From positions 248,001 through 312,000 of the forward strand of contig NZ_JALBYQ010000001.1 in NCBI RefSeq assembly GCF_022678625.1: DNA of 64,000 nt, read 5' to 3'. Below the pieces are notes generated by a model that saw only the letters and a program-made list of their open reading frames with translations, was not told where the DNA came from and ran no database searches. Source of the stretch: Aliiroseovarius subalbicans. GTDB lineage: Bacteria; Pseudomonadota; Alphaproteobacteria; Rhodobacterales; Rhodobacteraceae. Shown here piece by piece: positions 27,715 through 37,318 of the stretch (positions within the stretch are counted from its first letter, which is position 1; every line of letters starts with the position of its first letter). Made by a program: the position numbers and the translations under genes.

Positions 27715-29148
27715 ATGAGCTCTGATATCCAAATCGTCTTGCCCGAGATCCTTCTTGCCTGCTTTGCGATGGTGGCGCTGCTGTTCGCGGTCTACACCAG
27801 CAAGGACAAGATGACCGGGTTGCTGACTTGGGCCACGGCGGGTGTGATGGCCGCGCTGGCCCTGATGATCGCGGGCGGCGAGGGCAGCAATGTCGCCTTC
27901 GGCGGCATGTTCGTCGATGACGCCTATGCGCGCTTTGCCAAGGTCGCGATCCTGCTGGCCGCGGCCGCGGTTCTGGTCGTGGGCCAGGATGCGATGGCGC
28001 GCCGTGGGCTGGCCCGGTTCGAATACCCGATCCTGATCGCCCTTTCGACCATCGGCATGATGATGATGGTGTCGGCGGGCGACTTGATGGCGCTTTACAT
28101 GGGGCTTGAGCTGCAATCGCTCGCGCTCTACGTCGTCGCATCCCTGAACCGCGACAGCGTGAAATCGACCGAAGCCGGGATGAAATACTTCGTTCTGGGC
28201 GCTCTGTCCTCGGGCCTTCTGCTTTATGGTGCCTCGCTCACCTACGGCTATGCGGGCACGACGCTGTTCTCGGGCATCATCGAGGCGGCCAATGACGGCC
28301 ACGTCGGTATGGGCATGCTGATCGGCCTGACCTTCGTGATGTCGGGTCTTGCCTTCAAGGTCTCGGCGGTGCCGTTCCACATGTGGACACCGGACGTCTA
28401 CGAAGGCGCGCCGACCCCGGTCACCGCCTTCTTTGCCACCGCGCCGAAACTGGCGGCGATGGCGCTGTTTGCTCGCGTCATGTTCGACGCTTTCGGCAAC
28501 GCGGTGGGCGACTGGCAACAAATCGTGGCGCTGCTGGCGCTGGCCTCGATGTTCCTGGGGGCGATCGCCGCGATCGGGCAGAGCAACATCAAACGCCTGA
28601 TGGCCTATTCCTCGATCGCGCACATGGGCTTTGCCCTTCTGGGTCTGGCCGCCGGGTCGGAATTCGGCGTGCAGGCGATGATGATCTACATGGCGATCTA
28701 TCTGACCATGAACGTGGGCACCTTTGCCTTCATCATGTCGATGGAGCGTGACGGCAAACCGGTCACCGACATCGCCGCGCTGAACCAATATGGCAAGGCG
28801 GAACCGCTGAAGGCGCTGGCGATGCTTGTGCTTCTGTTCTCGCTGGCTGGTGTGCCGCCGATGGTCGGTTTCTTCGGCAAGTACGCGGTGCTGAACGCGG
28901 CGATCCAGTCGGGCATGACCTGGCTGGCCGTGGGCGGCGTGATCGCCTCGGTGATCGGCGCGTTCTACTACCTGCGCGTGGTTTACTACATGTATTTCGG
29001 GGACGAGGGCGAAGCGCTTGAAACCCCGATGTCGCCTGCCGCCTGGGCCGCTCTGATGGGATCGGCCGCGATCATGGTGCTGGGCGTGGTGAACCTGTTC
29101 GGTGTCGAGGGTGCGGCGGCCGCTGCTGCTGCAGCTCTTGTCAACTGA
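27715..29148 (+). CDS. nuoN: NADH-quinone oxidoreductase subunit N
   Basis: A 477-residue antiporter-like subunit. Seen: [19 protein letters not shown] with the conserved Glu, [20 protein letters not shown] and [18 protein letters not shown], then [18 protein letters not shown] with the C-terminal Lys. The C-terminus ends in an Ala-rich run. The last true complex I subunit of the operon; its 3' end overlaps the birA start by 11 bases. Confidence 0.97.
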   Translation: MSSDIQIVLPEILLACFAMVALLFAVYTSKDKMTGLLTWATAGVMAALALMIAGGEGSNVAFGGMFVDDAYARFAKVAILLAAAAVLVVGQDAMARRGLARFEYPILIALSTIGMMMMVSAGDLMALYMGLELQSLALYVVASLNRDSVKSTEAGMKYFVLGALSSGLLLYGASLTYGYAGTTLFSGIIEAANDGHVGMGMLIGLTFVMSGLAFKVSAVPFHMWTPDVYEGAPTPVTAFFATAPKLAAMALFARVMFDAFGNAVGDWQQIVALLALASMFLGAIAAIGQSNIKRLMAYSSIAHMGFALLGLAAGSEFGVQAMMIYMAIYLTMNVGTFAFIMSMERDGKPVTDIAALNQYGKAEPLKALAMLVLLFSLAGVPPMVGFFGKYAVLNAAIQSGMTWLAVGGVIASVIGAFYYLRVVYYMYFGDEGEALETPMSPAAWAALMGSAAIMVLGVVNLFGVEGAAAAAAAALVN

Positions 29149-29890
29149 CTGGCCTTCTGGCGTTGGGCGGCGCGTGCTGCCCAGCGTCACATCCACAAAC
29201 GCAGAAGCGGCGCGGATCGCGCCCGACCTGATGGGGCCGGAATGGATCCTGGCACTGGAACAGACCGCAGGCCGGGGTCGTCGTGGCCGCGCCTGGATCA
29301 ACCCGCCCGGAAACTTCACCGCCACCCTTGTGATGCGCCCGGCTGAGCCACCGCAGCAGGTCGCCTTGCGCAGTTTCGTGGCCTCGCTCGCGCTGTTTGA
29401 CGCCTTTGTCGCCGCAACCGGACGCACTGAACCCTTTGCGTTGAAATGGCCCAACGACGTGCTTCTGAACGGCGGCAAGGTCGCGGGCATCCTGCTGGAA
29501 AGCGCTGGCGCCGGGCAAGGGGTCAGCCACATCGCCATCGGCATTGGCGTGAACCTTGTCGCCAGCCCGCGCCCTGACCAGGTCGAACCGGGCGCGGTTA
29601 CGCCGGTGAACCTGATGGATGAAGTCGGTGTGCGGGTCACACCCGAAGACTTCCTCGACCTTCTGGCGCCTGCCTATGCGCGTTGGGAGGCCGCGTTCAC
29701 CACCTACGGCTTCGCCCCGGTGCGCAAGGCCTGGTTGGCCCGCGCCGCCCGTTTGGGCGAGGTCATCACGGCCCGCACCGCGCTGGCGGACACCGAAGGG
29801 CGATTTGACACGGTGGACGACCAGGGCAACCTTGTCCTATTAACCGCGCAAGGCCGCCAGGTGATCCCGGCTGCCGAGATCTTTTTCTGA
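29138..29890 (+). CDS. birA: Biotin--[acetyl-CoA-carboxylase] ligase
   Basis: A 250-residue ligase that makes biotinyl-AMP and attaches biotin to carrier lysines such as K606 of MccA. Seen: [13 protein letters not shown], the biotin-binding loop [36 protein letters not shown] and the small C-terminal SH3-like domain. No N-terminal DNA-binding domain, so it is a simple ligase and not a repressor. There is no ATG in the right place; TTG at 29138, inside the end of nuoN, gives a normal N-terminus, but the exact start is uncertain (GTG at 29102 is another option). Confidence 0.9.
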   Translation: MSTDWPSGVGRRVLPSVTSTNAEAARIAPDLMGPEWILALEQTAGRGRRGRAWINPPGNFTATLVMRPAEPPQQVALRSFVASLALFDAFVAATGRTEPFALKWPNDVLLNGGKVAGILLESAGAGQGVSHIAIGIGVNLVASPRPDQVEPGAVTPVNLMDEVGVRVTPEDFLDLLAPAYARWEAAFTTYGFAPVRKAWLARAARLGEVITARTALADTEGRFDTVDDQGNLVLLTAQGRQVIPAAEIFF

Positions 29891-29901
29891 CGGAGGCTGC
29901 C

Positions 29902-30681
29902 ATGCTCCTCGCCATCGACTGCGGCAACACCAATACGGTCTTTTCCATCTGGGACGGCGAGAAGTTCCTGTGCACCCTGCGCACCTCGACCCACCATGCG
30001 CGCACGGCGGATGCTTATTTCACCTGGTACTCCACGCTGATCAAACACTATGGCATTGATGTCGAGATCACCGACGTGATCATCTCCTCGACCGTGCCGC
30101 GGGTTGTCTTCAACCTGCGTGTCTTCGCCGACCGGTTCTTCGGCTGTCGCCCGCTTGTGGTGGGCAAGCCCGATTGTCTGCTGCCCGTCGACGTGCGTGT
30201 GGATGAGGGCACGGCAGTGGGGCCGGACCGGCTGGTCAACACCGTCGCCGGGTTCAACCATTACGGCGGTAACCTGATCGTGGTCGATTTCGGCACCGCG
30301 ACCACGTTTGACGTGGTGGACGCGGACGGGGCTTACATCGGAGGGGTGATCGCACCGGGGGTGAACCTGTCGCTGGAAGCGCTGCACATGGCCGCCGCCG
30401 CCCTACCACATGTAGACATTGCCAAACCCCAATCTGTGATCGGCACCAACACGGTGGCCTGTATCCAGTCGGGGGTTTTCTGGGGCTATATCGGTATGAT
30501 CAAAGAGGTCTGCCAACGCATCAAGGGCGAACACGGTGCGCCCATGAAAATTATCGGAACGGGCGGGCTGGCGCCGTTATTCCAGCAAACCGAAGCGATC
30601 TTCGACGAATTCGAGGACGATCTGACCATGCATGGCCTGACGGTCATTCATAAATACAACAAGGATAACAATAACTTATGA
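29902..30681 (+). CDS. coaX: Type III pantothenate kinase
   Basis: A 259-residue ASKHA-fold kinase that phosphorylates pantothenate, the first step of coenzyme A synthesis. Seen: the phosphate-1 motif LAIDCGNTNTVFSIWDG, the pantothenate motif VGPDRLVNTVAGF, the phosphate-2 motif VVDFGTATTFDVVD and GGVIAPGVNLSLEAL. Ribosome site CGGAGG precedes ATG. It follows birA by 11 bases and overlaps ribonuclease J by 4. CoA supply fits with the CoA-ester metabolism upstream, but this gene order is common in Alphaproteobacteria. Confidence 0.96.
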   Translation: MLLAIDCGNTNTVFSIWDGEKFLCTLRTSTHHARTADAYFTWYSTLIKHYGIDVEITDVIISSTVPRVVFNLRVFADRFFGCRPLVVGKPDCLLPVDVRVDEGTAVGPDRLVNTVAGFNHYGGNLIVVDFGTATTFDVVDADGAYIGGVIAPGVNLSLEALHMAAAALPHVDIAKPQSVIGTNTVACIQSGVFWGYIGMIKEVCQRIKGEHGAPMKIIGTGGLAPLFQQTEAIFDEFEDDLTMHGLTVIHKYNKDNNNL

Positions 30682-32342
30682 GCAGTGACAGACTGATTTA
30701 CTTGCCCCTCGGCGGCGCCGGGGAAATTGGCATGAACGCCTATGTCTATGGCTGGGGCAAACCGGGCAAGGAACGCCTGATCCTGGTGGACCTGGGCGTG
30801 ACGTTTCCGGACATGGATACCTCGCCCGGGGTGAACCTGATCATGCCCGACATGACCTGGCTTGAGGACAATGCCGAGCGGCTTGAGGCGATTTTCATCA
30901 CCCATGCGCACGAAGATCACGTGGGCGCGGTGGGCCGTCTGGCGCATCGTCTGAACGCGCCGATCTATGCCCGGCCCTTCACCGCCTACCACGCCAAGCG
31001 CAAGTTGGAGGAGGCCGGGCAGAGCCCGAACGACGTGACCGTGGTGCAGCCGTATCCGGACGTGATCGACGCGGGACCTTTCAAGGTGTCGTTCCTGCCG
31101 CTGTCGCATTCGATTCCCGAAAGCTCAGGCCTCGTGATCGACACGCCGGCGGGGCGGCTGGTGCATACTGGCGACTTCAAACTGGACGAAACCCCGGTGC
31201 TGGGGGACGCGTTCGACCCCGCTTTGTGGGCCGAGATCGCCAAGCCGCGCATCAAGGCGCTGATCTGCGATTCGACCAATGTGTTCAGCACCAAACCTGG
31301 GCGCAGCGAAGCCGAAGTTGGGCCGGAGCTGGTGAAACTTCTGCAAAATCAACCGGGTATGGTGGCCGCGACCACGTTTGCCTCGAACGTCGCACGGGTG
31401 AAGCAGCTGGCCGAGGCCGGCGTGGCGGCGGGCCGCTCGGTCTGCCTTCTGGGTCGCTCGATGCGGCGCATGATCCAGGCGGGTGTTGAATCCGGCGTCT
31501 TGTCGTCGGGCTTCCCAGCGACGATCCCGCCCGAGGACGCCCGCGATGTTCCGCGCGAAAACCTGATGCTGATCGTGACCGGGTCGCAGGGCGAACGGCG
31601 CGCGGCGTCGGCGCAGCTGTCGCGCGGCAAATACCTGGGCCTGTCGATGGCCGAGGGCGACACCTTCCTGTTCAGTTCCAAGACCATTCCGGGCAATGAA
31701 CGTGGGGTGATCCGCATCATGAACGCCTATTCGGAAATGGGCGTGGATATCGTCGCCGAGGACGACAAATACCACGTATCGGGCCACGCCAACCGGCCCG
31801 ATATTGAACGGGTCCACAAGATTTTGAACCCAGAGATTGTCATTCCGATGCACGGTGAACACCGACACCTGCGCGAACATGCGCGCCTGGCCACGGCCGG
31901 GGGCAGAGCTTCAATGGTCGTGATCAACGGCGCCATGTGTGACCTGACTGGCGTGGCGCCACATGTTGTGGAACATGTCGAGGCCGACCGTATCTATCTG
32001 GATGGCGACATCCTGATTGGTGCGCTGGACGGGGTTGTGCGCGACCGGATTCGCCTGGCCCTGAACGGCCATGTGATCGTGAACGTGATCGTCGAGGGCA
32101 ACGAGCCCTTGGGCGAACCCTGGGTTGAAATCATGGGCCTGCCGGAAACCGGAAAATCCCGGGCCTCTCTTGTCGAGGTGCTGGAGGAAGACCTGGGTCA
32201 GTTCCTGATGCGCGCCGCCGACAAGACCCTGCGCGATGACGACAAGCTGGGCGAAGAGCTGAAGCGCATCGCCCGTAAGTCCTCACAGGATGAACTGGGG
32301 CGTCGTCCAGAAGTGACCGTGGTGGTCAGCCGCCTAGAGTAA
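30678..32342 (+). CDS. rnj: Ribonuclease J
   Basis: A 554-residue metallo-beta-lactamase/beta-CASP ribonuclease with 5'-3' exo- and endonuclease activity on RNA. The zinc motif is ITHAHEDHVGAVGRL; further ligands are in LPLSHSIPESSG and VHTGDFKLDETPV, and the beta-CASP part has NPEIVIPMHGEHRHLREHA. The C-terminal domain (about 440-554) completes the family. Start ATG overlaps the coaX stop. It is the last plus-strand gene of the nuo-to-rnj run and ends 20 bases before the convergent PilZ gene. Confidence 0.95.
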   Translation: MSSDRLIYLPLGGAGEIGMNAYVYGWGKPGKERLILVDLGVTFPDMDTSPGVNLIMPDMTWLEDNAERLEAIFITHAHEDHVGAVGRLAHRLNAPIYARPFTAYHAKRKLEEAGQSPNDVTVVQPYPDVIDAGPFKVSFLPLSHSIPESSGLVIDTPAGRLVHTGDFKLDETPVLGDAFDPALWAEIAKPRIKALICDSTNVFSTKPGRSEAEVGPELVKLLQNQPGMVAATTFASNVARVKQLAEAGVAAGRSVCLLGRSMRRMIQAGVESGVLSSGFPATIPPEDARDVPRENLMLIVTGSQGERRAASAQLSRGKYLGLSMAEGDTFLFSSKTIPGNERGVIRIMNAYSEMGVDIVAEDDKYHVSGHANRPDIERVHKILNPEIVIPMHGEHRHLREHARLATAGGRASMVVINGAMCDLTGVAPHVVEHVEADRIYLDGDILIGALDGVVRDRIRLALNGHVIVNVIVEGNEPLGEPWVEIMGLPETGKSRASLVEVLEEDLGQFLMRAADKTLRDDDKLGEELKRIARKSSQDELGRRPEVTVVVSRLE

Positions 32343-32353
32343 CTGCGTATGCT

Positions 32354-32377
32354 CCGGACGGCTTAATTGTCGTCCGG
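32354..32377. other. Hairpin between rnj and the PilZ gene
   Basis: CCGGACG with CGTCCGG (32354-32360 and 32371-32377), 10-base loop, between convergent genes and including the PilZ stop codon. No T-run on either side, so a standard terminator is doubtful. Confidence 0.35.
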
Positions 32378-32686
32378 CGGCACAAACAGTTCATGGAACC
32401 CGGCGACAATGCGTCCGGCCTGTTCAGATACCACGAAGGTGGCGGCAAACATCTCGTCCCCGCTCCAACATGTGGTGAGTTTGACTTCCGGCAGACCTTC
32501 GAGCTTCACCGCTTCGACCTTGTCGGCCTGTCCAATCAACAGGTCTGAGGCGACACGGCAGCGAAACCCCTCGAACGAGAAATCGACGATTTCCGCGGGA
32601 ATATGCGCGGCGCCCACGATCAGTTCGCACTGATTGCTGATCTTTTGGCGCTTGCGCGCGCGGCGCTCGGGCAGATTCTGGTTCAT
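32363..32686 (-). CDS. PilZ domain protein
   Basis: A 107-residue single-domain PilZ protein, a cyclic-di-GMP receptor. The two binding motifs are present: an Arg-rich RxxxR (PERRARKRQ) near the N-terminus and DFSFEGFRCRV, matching D/NxSxxG. Such small proteins usually affect motility, exopolysaccharide or biofilm by contact with a partner. ATG at 32686 has AAGGGA upstream; an in-frame ATG at 32701 would add five residues. No c-di-GMP synthase or phosphodiesterase is nearby, so the target is unknown. Confidence 0.85.
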   Translation of the reverse strand: MNQNLPERRARKRQKISNQCELIVGAAHIPAEIVDFSFEGFRCRVASDLLIGQADKVEAVKLEGLPEVKLTTCWSGDEMFAATFVVSEQAGRIVAGFHELFVPPDDN

Positions 32687-32797
32687 TGTCGTCCCTTTCA
32701 TGGCAGCTGTCTTGGCGACAGTATCGGCCAAAGGGCATAACAAATTCTTACCCCCAGCCGGGGCGGGTTGCGACAGGGCAGGGGTGATTTGCAGGGA

Positions 32798-34279
32798 TCA
32801 GTCGCCGCGGCGTTCTTCAAAGCTTTGCGCGATGAAACCGGGCATGTGGTCACCCATGCCGACGACTTGCTTGCCACCGCCTGACGAGCGCGATGAGCGG
32901 CTGCGTGATGACGAGGACCGCGAGGACGACGACTGCGAGGGCGACGACTGTGACGTGGGTTTCGCCTCGGGCTTGCTTTCCGGCTTCGCCTCAGGTGTCA
33001 CCGGTGCCGCAGCTTCGGGCTTCGGCGCGGGCTTGCGGCTGCGCGCGGAGGACGAGCGGTTTGTGCTCTTCTTCTCGGTCTGCTCAGGCGCGTGTGTCTC
33101 GGTTATCGGCTTAGCGCTGCGGCTGGTCGGCGTGACCGGGTTTTCCAACACCGGGATCTGCTGTTCGATCAGGCGCTCGACCGCGTCATAGTTCTTTTCG
33201 TCGCGCGGCTCACAGATCATGATCGCCTTGCCTTCGCGCCCGGCACGACCCGTGCGGCCGATGCGGTGCACATAGTCTTCGGCATGGCCCGGTACGTCGT
33301 AGTTGAGCACGTGGCTCACGTTCGGAATGTCCAGCCCGCGGGCGGCCACGTCCGAGGCACACAGGAACCGGATTGTTCCATCGCGGAATCCCTGAAGGAC
33401 CTCCATACGCTTGGACTGGTCCAGGTCACCGTGGATCGGTTCTGCGTTATATCCGTATTTTTTCAACGACTTGGCAACGATGTCTACATCCGTCTTGCGG
33501 TTGCAGAAGATGATCGCGTTGGTGCAGGCCTCGCCTTCGCTGTCGATGATTGCGCGCAGCAGTTTGCGTTTCTCCGTTGACGCGCGGTCGCGGCGTGAGG
33601 CTTTGAACATCACCGCGCCCTGGGTGATCGTCTCGGAGGTCGTGGCCTGACGTGCCACTTCGATCCGCGCCGGGTTCGACAGGAACGTGTTGGTAATCCG
33701 CTCAATCTCGGGCGCCATCGTGGCCGAGAAGAAAAAGGTCTGGCGCGTGAACGGCACCAGGCCGAAAATGCGTTCGATATCCGGGATGAAGCCCATGTCG
33801 AGCATCCGGTCGGCTTCGTCCACCACCATGATCTGAACGCCGGTGAGCAACAGCTTGCCGCGTTCGAAATGGTCCAGCAGACGGCCGGGTGTGGCAATCA
33901 GAACGTCGACGCCCCGGTCGATCAGCTGATCCTGTTCCTTGAAGCTGACGCCGCCAATCAGCAGCGCCTTGGTCAGTTTCACGTTCTTGGCATAGGTGTC
34001 GAAGTTTTCCGCAACCTGGGCGGCCAGTTCGCGCGTCGGGCACAGAACCAGCGAGCGCGGCATGCGCGCACGGGCGCGGCCACGGGCCAGCATGGAAATC
34101 ATCGGCAGGGTAAAGGCGGCCGTCTTGCCGGTGCCTGTCTGGGCGATGCCCAGGACGTCACGTCCTTCCAATGCGGGCGGAATGGCGCCGGCCTGGATCG
34201 GCGTGGGGGTGTCATAGCCGGTCTCTTCGACGGCCTTCAGGACTTTGGGGCTGAGCTTCAGGTCAGAGAATTTGGTCAT
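32798..34279 (-). CDS. DEAD-box RNA helicase, RhlE-like
   Basis: A 493-residue ATP-dependent RNA helicase. Motifs in order: Q motif PTPIQAGAIPPAL, I AQTGTGKTA, Ia PTRELAAQ, II VDEADRMLD, III FFSATMAPE, V SDVAARGLDIP, VI HRIGRTGRAGREG. After about residue 385 comes a basic, Ser/Arg/Pro/Lys-rich disordered tail (SSSRSRSSRSSGGGKQVVG), typical of RhlE-type helicases and likely to bind RNA. Roles in the family are ribosome assembly and RNA decay. The 175 bases upstream (34280-34454) hold its leader; no gene is seen there. Confidence 0.93.
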   Translation of the reverse strand: MTKFSDLKLSPKVLKAVEETGYDTPTPIQAGAIPPALEGRDVLGIAQTGTGKTAAFTLPMISMLARGRARARMPRSLVLCPTRELAAQVAENFDTYAKNVKLTKALLIGGVSFKEQDQLIDRGVDVLIATPGRLLDHFERGKLLLTGVQIMVVDEADRMLDMGFIPDIERIFGLVPFTRQTFFFSATMAPEIERITNTFLSNPARIEVARQATTSETITQGAVMFKASRRDRASTEKRKLLRAIIDSEGEACTNAIIFCNRKTDVDIVAKSLKKYGYNAEPIHGDLDQSKRMEVLQGFRDGTIRFLCASDVAARGLDIPNVSHVLNYDVPGHAEDYVHRIGRTGRAGREGKAIMICEPRDEKNYDAVERLIEQQIPVLENPVTPTSRSAKPITETHAPEQTEKKSTNRSSSARSRKPAPKPEAAAPVTPEAKPESKPEAKPTSQSSPSQSSSSRSSSSRSRSSRSSGGGKQVVGMGDHMPGFIAQSFEERRGD

Positions 34280-34454
34280 TTATATCCGTGTTCCACGGAC
34301 GCGTGTGGCCCGCACGTATGGGAAGGCAGGCCCGGTTGGCCAAGCGCAGCAGTCGCGCCCCTTCAGATGCCCCGTCCCTAAAGAAAAAACCGGACCGGGT
34401 CAATGATGGCCACATGTTCGGAAACAATGAGCGGAAACGCGGGGCAAATGTATC

Positions 34455-35087
34455 TCAACCCCGTTGATATTCCGGGAAAAAAGCCAGCGCGCTGGGGTGC
34501 AGAACAGGGCGGTATCCCTGCGCCAGAACCCGCAGAGTCGGGCTTGGTGTCAGGACCGAGGATTCCCTGTCTCCGCGCAGCTCCGGCGCGCCGTAGCCGT
34601 CGGGCGACCACGGCAGAAAGGCGTCTGCCAGCGCCAGATGAGGTTTCCCACCGTGCAAACACATGGCCCCGTCCGGCAAAACCGAAGGCGCGGCAAAGGT
34701 CCGCTTCTGGTCCCGGGTGCCAGGCACGATCCGGGCGGCGTGCAGAACGCGGTCGATCTCGGGGGCCGATGCGCCCTCGCCCCAGAACGCGCGAAAGCTG
34801 GTGTAGGCCGCGCGCCTGCACAGGGCACAAGGGCGATGCCCTGCCGCCAGCGCGGTGGCTTCGTCCAGAAAGAACAGCTCGGTCCAGCGGTTCGGCGTCA
34901 TCACCTCGCGGTGCCAATCCTTGTGTGTGAGCGTGCAGATGATCCAGGCGTGGTGTTTCCAGCGTGAGACGCCCAGCGTCTTGTCAGGCCGATGCAGCAC
35001 GCCGCGATTCCCAGTGAAGGTGCCGCGCGCTTGGATGGCGACGATGTCCCCGGTGGGCAGCACGCGGTTTTGCAGCGGACGGGTCAA
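34455..35087 (-). CDS. Conserved hypothetical protein with CxxC
   Basis: A 210-residue protein that I recognise only as a widespread uncharacterised family. The N-terminus LPTGDIVAIQARGTFTGNRG, the middle KHHAWIICTLTHKDWHREVM and NRWTELFFLDEATALAAGHR, and a CxxC in HRPCALCRRAAY are the conserved-looking parts; the Cys pair plus nearby His could bind a metal. No signal peptide or membrane segment. Its ATG overlaps the stop of the DUF6869-like gene by 4 bases, so it is the third gene of the prfC operon. No function proposed. Confidence 0.7.
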   Translation of the reverse strand: MTRPLQNRVLPTGDIVAIQARGTFTGNRGVLHRPDKTLGVSRWKHHAWIICTLTHKDWHREVMTPNRWTELFFLDEATALAAGHRPCALCRRAAYTSFRAFWGEGASAPEIDRVLHAARIVPGTRDQKRTFAAPSVLPDGAMCLHGGKPHLALADAFLPWSPDGYGAPELRGDRESSVLTPSPTLRVLAQGYRPVLHPSALAFFPEYQRG

Positions 35088-35584
35088 TCCCGAAACGATG
35101 CGCCATCGGCGGCGGGAAGGGTGGCAGAGCTGTCCATGTCGGGGCCGGGCGCACGGGCGGATTCAACCCGGTTCCAGATCGGGCGCCCTTCCTGTCCCTG
35201 GGGCCAAACCCCTGATAACACATATCGAAACCGCGGTGAACGGCGGGCCAGAACCTCGATCCGGTCGATGAACTCCGCGCCCGTGTCGGCGATCAGGTCC
35301 TCCATCGGACCCGAGGCCACCACCGAGGCCTGCAGCGGTGTTTCCAGCGTGTTGATCATCAAAAGCGTGACGTGAAAGGCCCGCTCCGGATCATCGATCA
35401 GCATGTCAGACAGGCAATTGAAGGCCCAGAACAGCGCATCCGCCGCGGCATCATCGGTCTCGCGCAGGGTGATCATGTCCAGATAGGAGCGCGCCAGATA
35501 AGCGGCGTCGAACTGCCCGTCAGGGGCACACAGGCGCTGTTTGCGTCCGGCGCAGTCGAAACAACGGGGTTCAGGAGTGCTCAC
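35084..35584 (-). CDS. DUF6869-like protein
   Basis: A 166-residue helical protein. The part DDPERAFHVTLLMINTLETP ... SGPMEDLIADTGAEFIDRIE ... RSPRFRYVLSGVW matches what I recall of DUF6869, whose members share a DDPERA motif and a C-terminal phenylalanine/Arg-rich end. The N-terminus has four cysteines (CFDCAGRKQRLC among them), possibly a small metal site. The start is GTG at 35584, overlapping the prfC stop as GTGA; the open frame extends further but that part is antisense-free filler with no ribosome site. Cotranscribed with prfC; function unknown. Confidence 0.7.
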   Translation of the reverse strand: MSTPEPRCFDCAGRKQRLCAPDGQFDAAYLARSYLDMITLRETDDAAADALFWAFNCLSDMLIDDPERAFHVTLLMINTLETPLQASVVASGPMEDLIADTGAEFIDRIEVLARRSPRFRYVLSGVWPQGQEGRPIWNRVESARAPGPDMDSSATLPAADGASFRD

Positions 35585-37191
35585 ACCATCATCTCTTTCG
35601 TTGCGGTCAGCTTCAACTCGGGATGGTCGCGTTCGATCCGGTCGATGTCCCATTGCAAGCGGGTCATATAGACAACGTCGCCGTCATGGTCATGGGCGAT
35701 GTGCTGCTTGTTGACGTTCACGAATTTTTCCACGTCTGCCTTGTCGCCCGACACCCAGCGCGCGCTGGTGAATTGGGTTGCCTCGAACCGCACCGGCAGT
35801 CCGTATTCCATCTCGATCCGGCTGGCGAGCACTTCGAATTGCAACTGGCCGACCACGCCAACGATGAAGCCCGATCCGATGTTGGGTTTGAACACCTTGG
35901 CGGCACCCTCTTCAGCAAATTGCATCAAGGCTTTCTCCAGATGCTTGGCTTTCATCGGGTCGCCCGCGCGCACCGATTGCAAAAGCTCCGGCGCGAAGGA
36001 CGGGATGCCGGTGACGCGGATCGCCTCGCCCTCGGTCAACGTGTCGCCGATACGCAGTTGGCCGTGGTTCGGGATGCCGATGATGTCGCCCGCCCAGGCT
36101 TCTTCAGCCAATTCGCGGTCGGACGCCAGGAACAGCACCGGGTTCGACACCGCCATCGGTTTTTTCGTGCGCACATGGGTCAGTTTCATGCCGCGTTTGA
36201 AGTGGCCTGAGGCAAGGCGGACAAAGGCCACGCGGTCGCGGTGTTTCGGGTCCATGTTGGCCTGAACCTTGAACACAAATCCCGCGACCTTCTTTTCTTC
36301 GGGCGCCACGGCGCGCGGCTGGGCGTTTTGCGGCTGCGGCTCGGGGCCGAACTCGGCAATCCCGTCCATCAATTCCTTGACGCCAAAGCTGTTGATCGCC
36401 GAGCCGAACCAGATCGGCGTCATGTGCCCTTCCAGCACCGACTGCGGGTTCAGCGCGGGCAACAGCTCTTTCGCCATCTCGACCTCTTCCCGCAGCTGCG
36501 CGACCAGGTGGTCCGGGATCAATTCGTCCAGTTTCGGGTCGTCCAGCCCGTCGATTGATATCGTTTCTGCCACCACGTTCCGGTCGGCGCGATCCATCAG
36601 CTCCAGCCGGTCATGCAGCATGTCGTAACAGCCCATGAAATCGCGGCCCACCCCGATGGGCCAGCTGGCCGGGGTCACGTCGATCGCCAGGTTTTCCTGA
36701 ATTTCGTCAATGATATCGAATGTTTCGCGGCTTTCGCGGTCCATCTTGTTACAGAAGGTCAGGATCGGCAGGTCGCGCAGCCGGCAGACTTCGAACAGTT
36801 TCTGCGTCTGGCTTTCCACGCCCTTCGCGCCGTCGATCACCATCACCGCCGCGTCCACGGCGGTCAGCGTGCGATAGGTGTCTTCGGAAAAGTCCGAGTG
36901 GCCGGGTGTGTCGACCAGATTGAACCGATAGGGGCCGAAATCGAACGACATCGCCGAGGCGGACACGGAAATCCCCCGGTCCTTCTCCATCTGCATGAAG
37001 TCCGAGCGGGTGCGCCGGGCCTCGCCCTTGGCACGGACCTGACCCGCCATCTGGATCGCGCCGCCATAGAGCAGGAATTTCTCCGTCAGGGTGGTTTTAC
37101 CGGCATCCGGATGCGAAATGATCGCAAAGGTGCGCCGCCGCGCAATCTCGGCGGGCAGGTCGGGGCGGTTCGGGGAAGCTTGATCCAACAT
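35581..37191 (-). CDS. prfC: Peptide chain release factor 3
   Basis: A 536-residue translational GTPase that recycles release factors RF1/RF2 from the ribosome. G1 is AIISHPDAGKTTLTEKFLL, switch region GISVSASAMSF, G3 LVDTPGHSDFSEDTYRTL, G4 TFCNKMDRE. Domains 2 and 3 follow, with the C-terminal EYGLPVRFEATQFTSARWV typical of RF3 and not EF-G. Length is close to E. coli RF3 (529). ATG at 37191 is used; the frame is open to 37278 but that stretch is not RF3-like. First gene of a three-gene minus-strand operon. Confidence 0.95.
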   Translation of the reverse strand: MLDQASPNRPDLPAEIARRRTFAIISHPDAGKTTLTEKFLLYGGAIQMAGQVRAKGEARRTRSDFMQMEKDRGISVSASAMSFDFGPYRFNLVDTPGHSDFSEDTYRTLTAVDAAVMVIDGAKGVESQTQKLFEVCRLRDLPILTFCNKMDRESRETFDIIDEIQENLAIDVTPASWPIGVGRDFMGCYDMLHDRLELMDRADRNVVAETISIDGLDDPKLDELIPDHLVAQLREEVEMAKELLPALNPQSVLEGHMTPIWFGSAINSFGVKELMDGIAEFGPEPQPQNAQPRAVAPEEKKVAGFVFKVQANMDPKHRDRVAFVRLASGHFKRGMKLTHVRTKKPMAVSNPVLFLASDRELAEEAWAGDIIGIPNHGQLRIGDTLTEGEAIRVTGIPSFAPELLQSVRAGDPMKAKHLEKALMQFAEEGAAKVFKPNIGSGFIVGVVGQLQFEVLASRIEMEYGLPVRFEATQFTSARWVSGDKADVEKFVNVNKQHIAHDHDGDVVYMTRLQWDIDRIERDHPELKLTATKEMMV

Positions 37192-37318
37192 GGGCGCGAT
37201 ATAGCGCCGCGCGGGCCGGCCCGCAATGTCTGCGGCATATGCGATGGGTGAAAAAGAGCGTGCCGTGAAGGATTGCACCCATCAAACAAACAAGCGTCGC
37301 GTCAGCGACCCCGCCGGA

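Noticed and set aside
34381-34405. Terminator for the conserved hypothetical gene (GC-rich palindrome followed by a run of T on the minus strand)
   Set aside because: The palindrome CCGGACCGG has no room for a loop, so a stable stem cannot be drawn; only the T-run is convincing.
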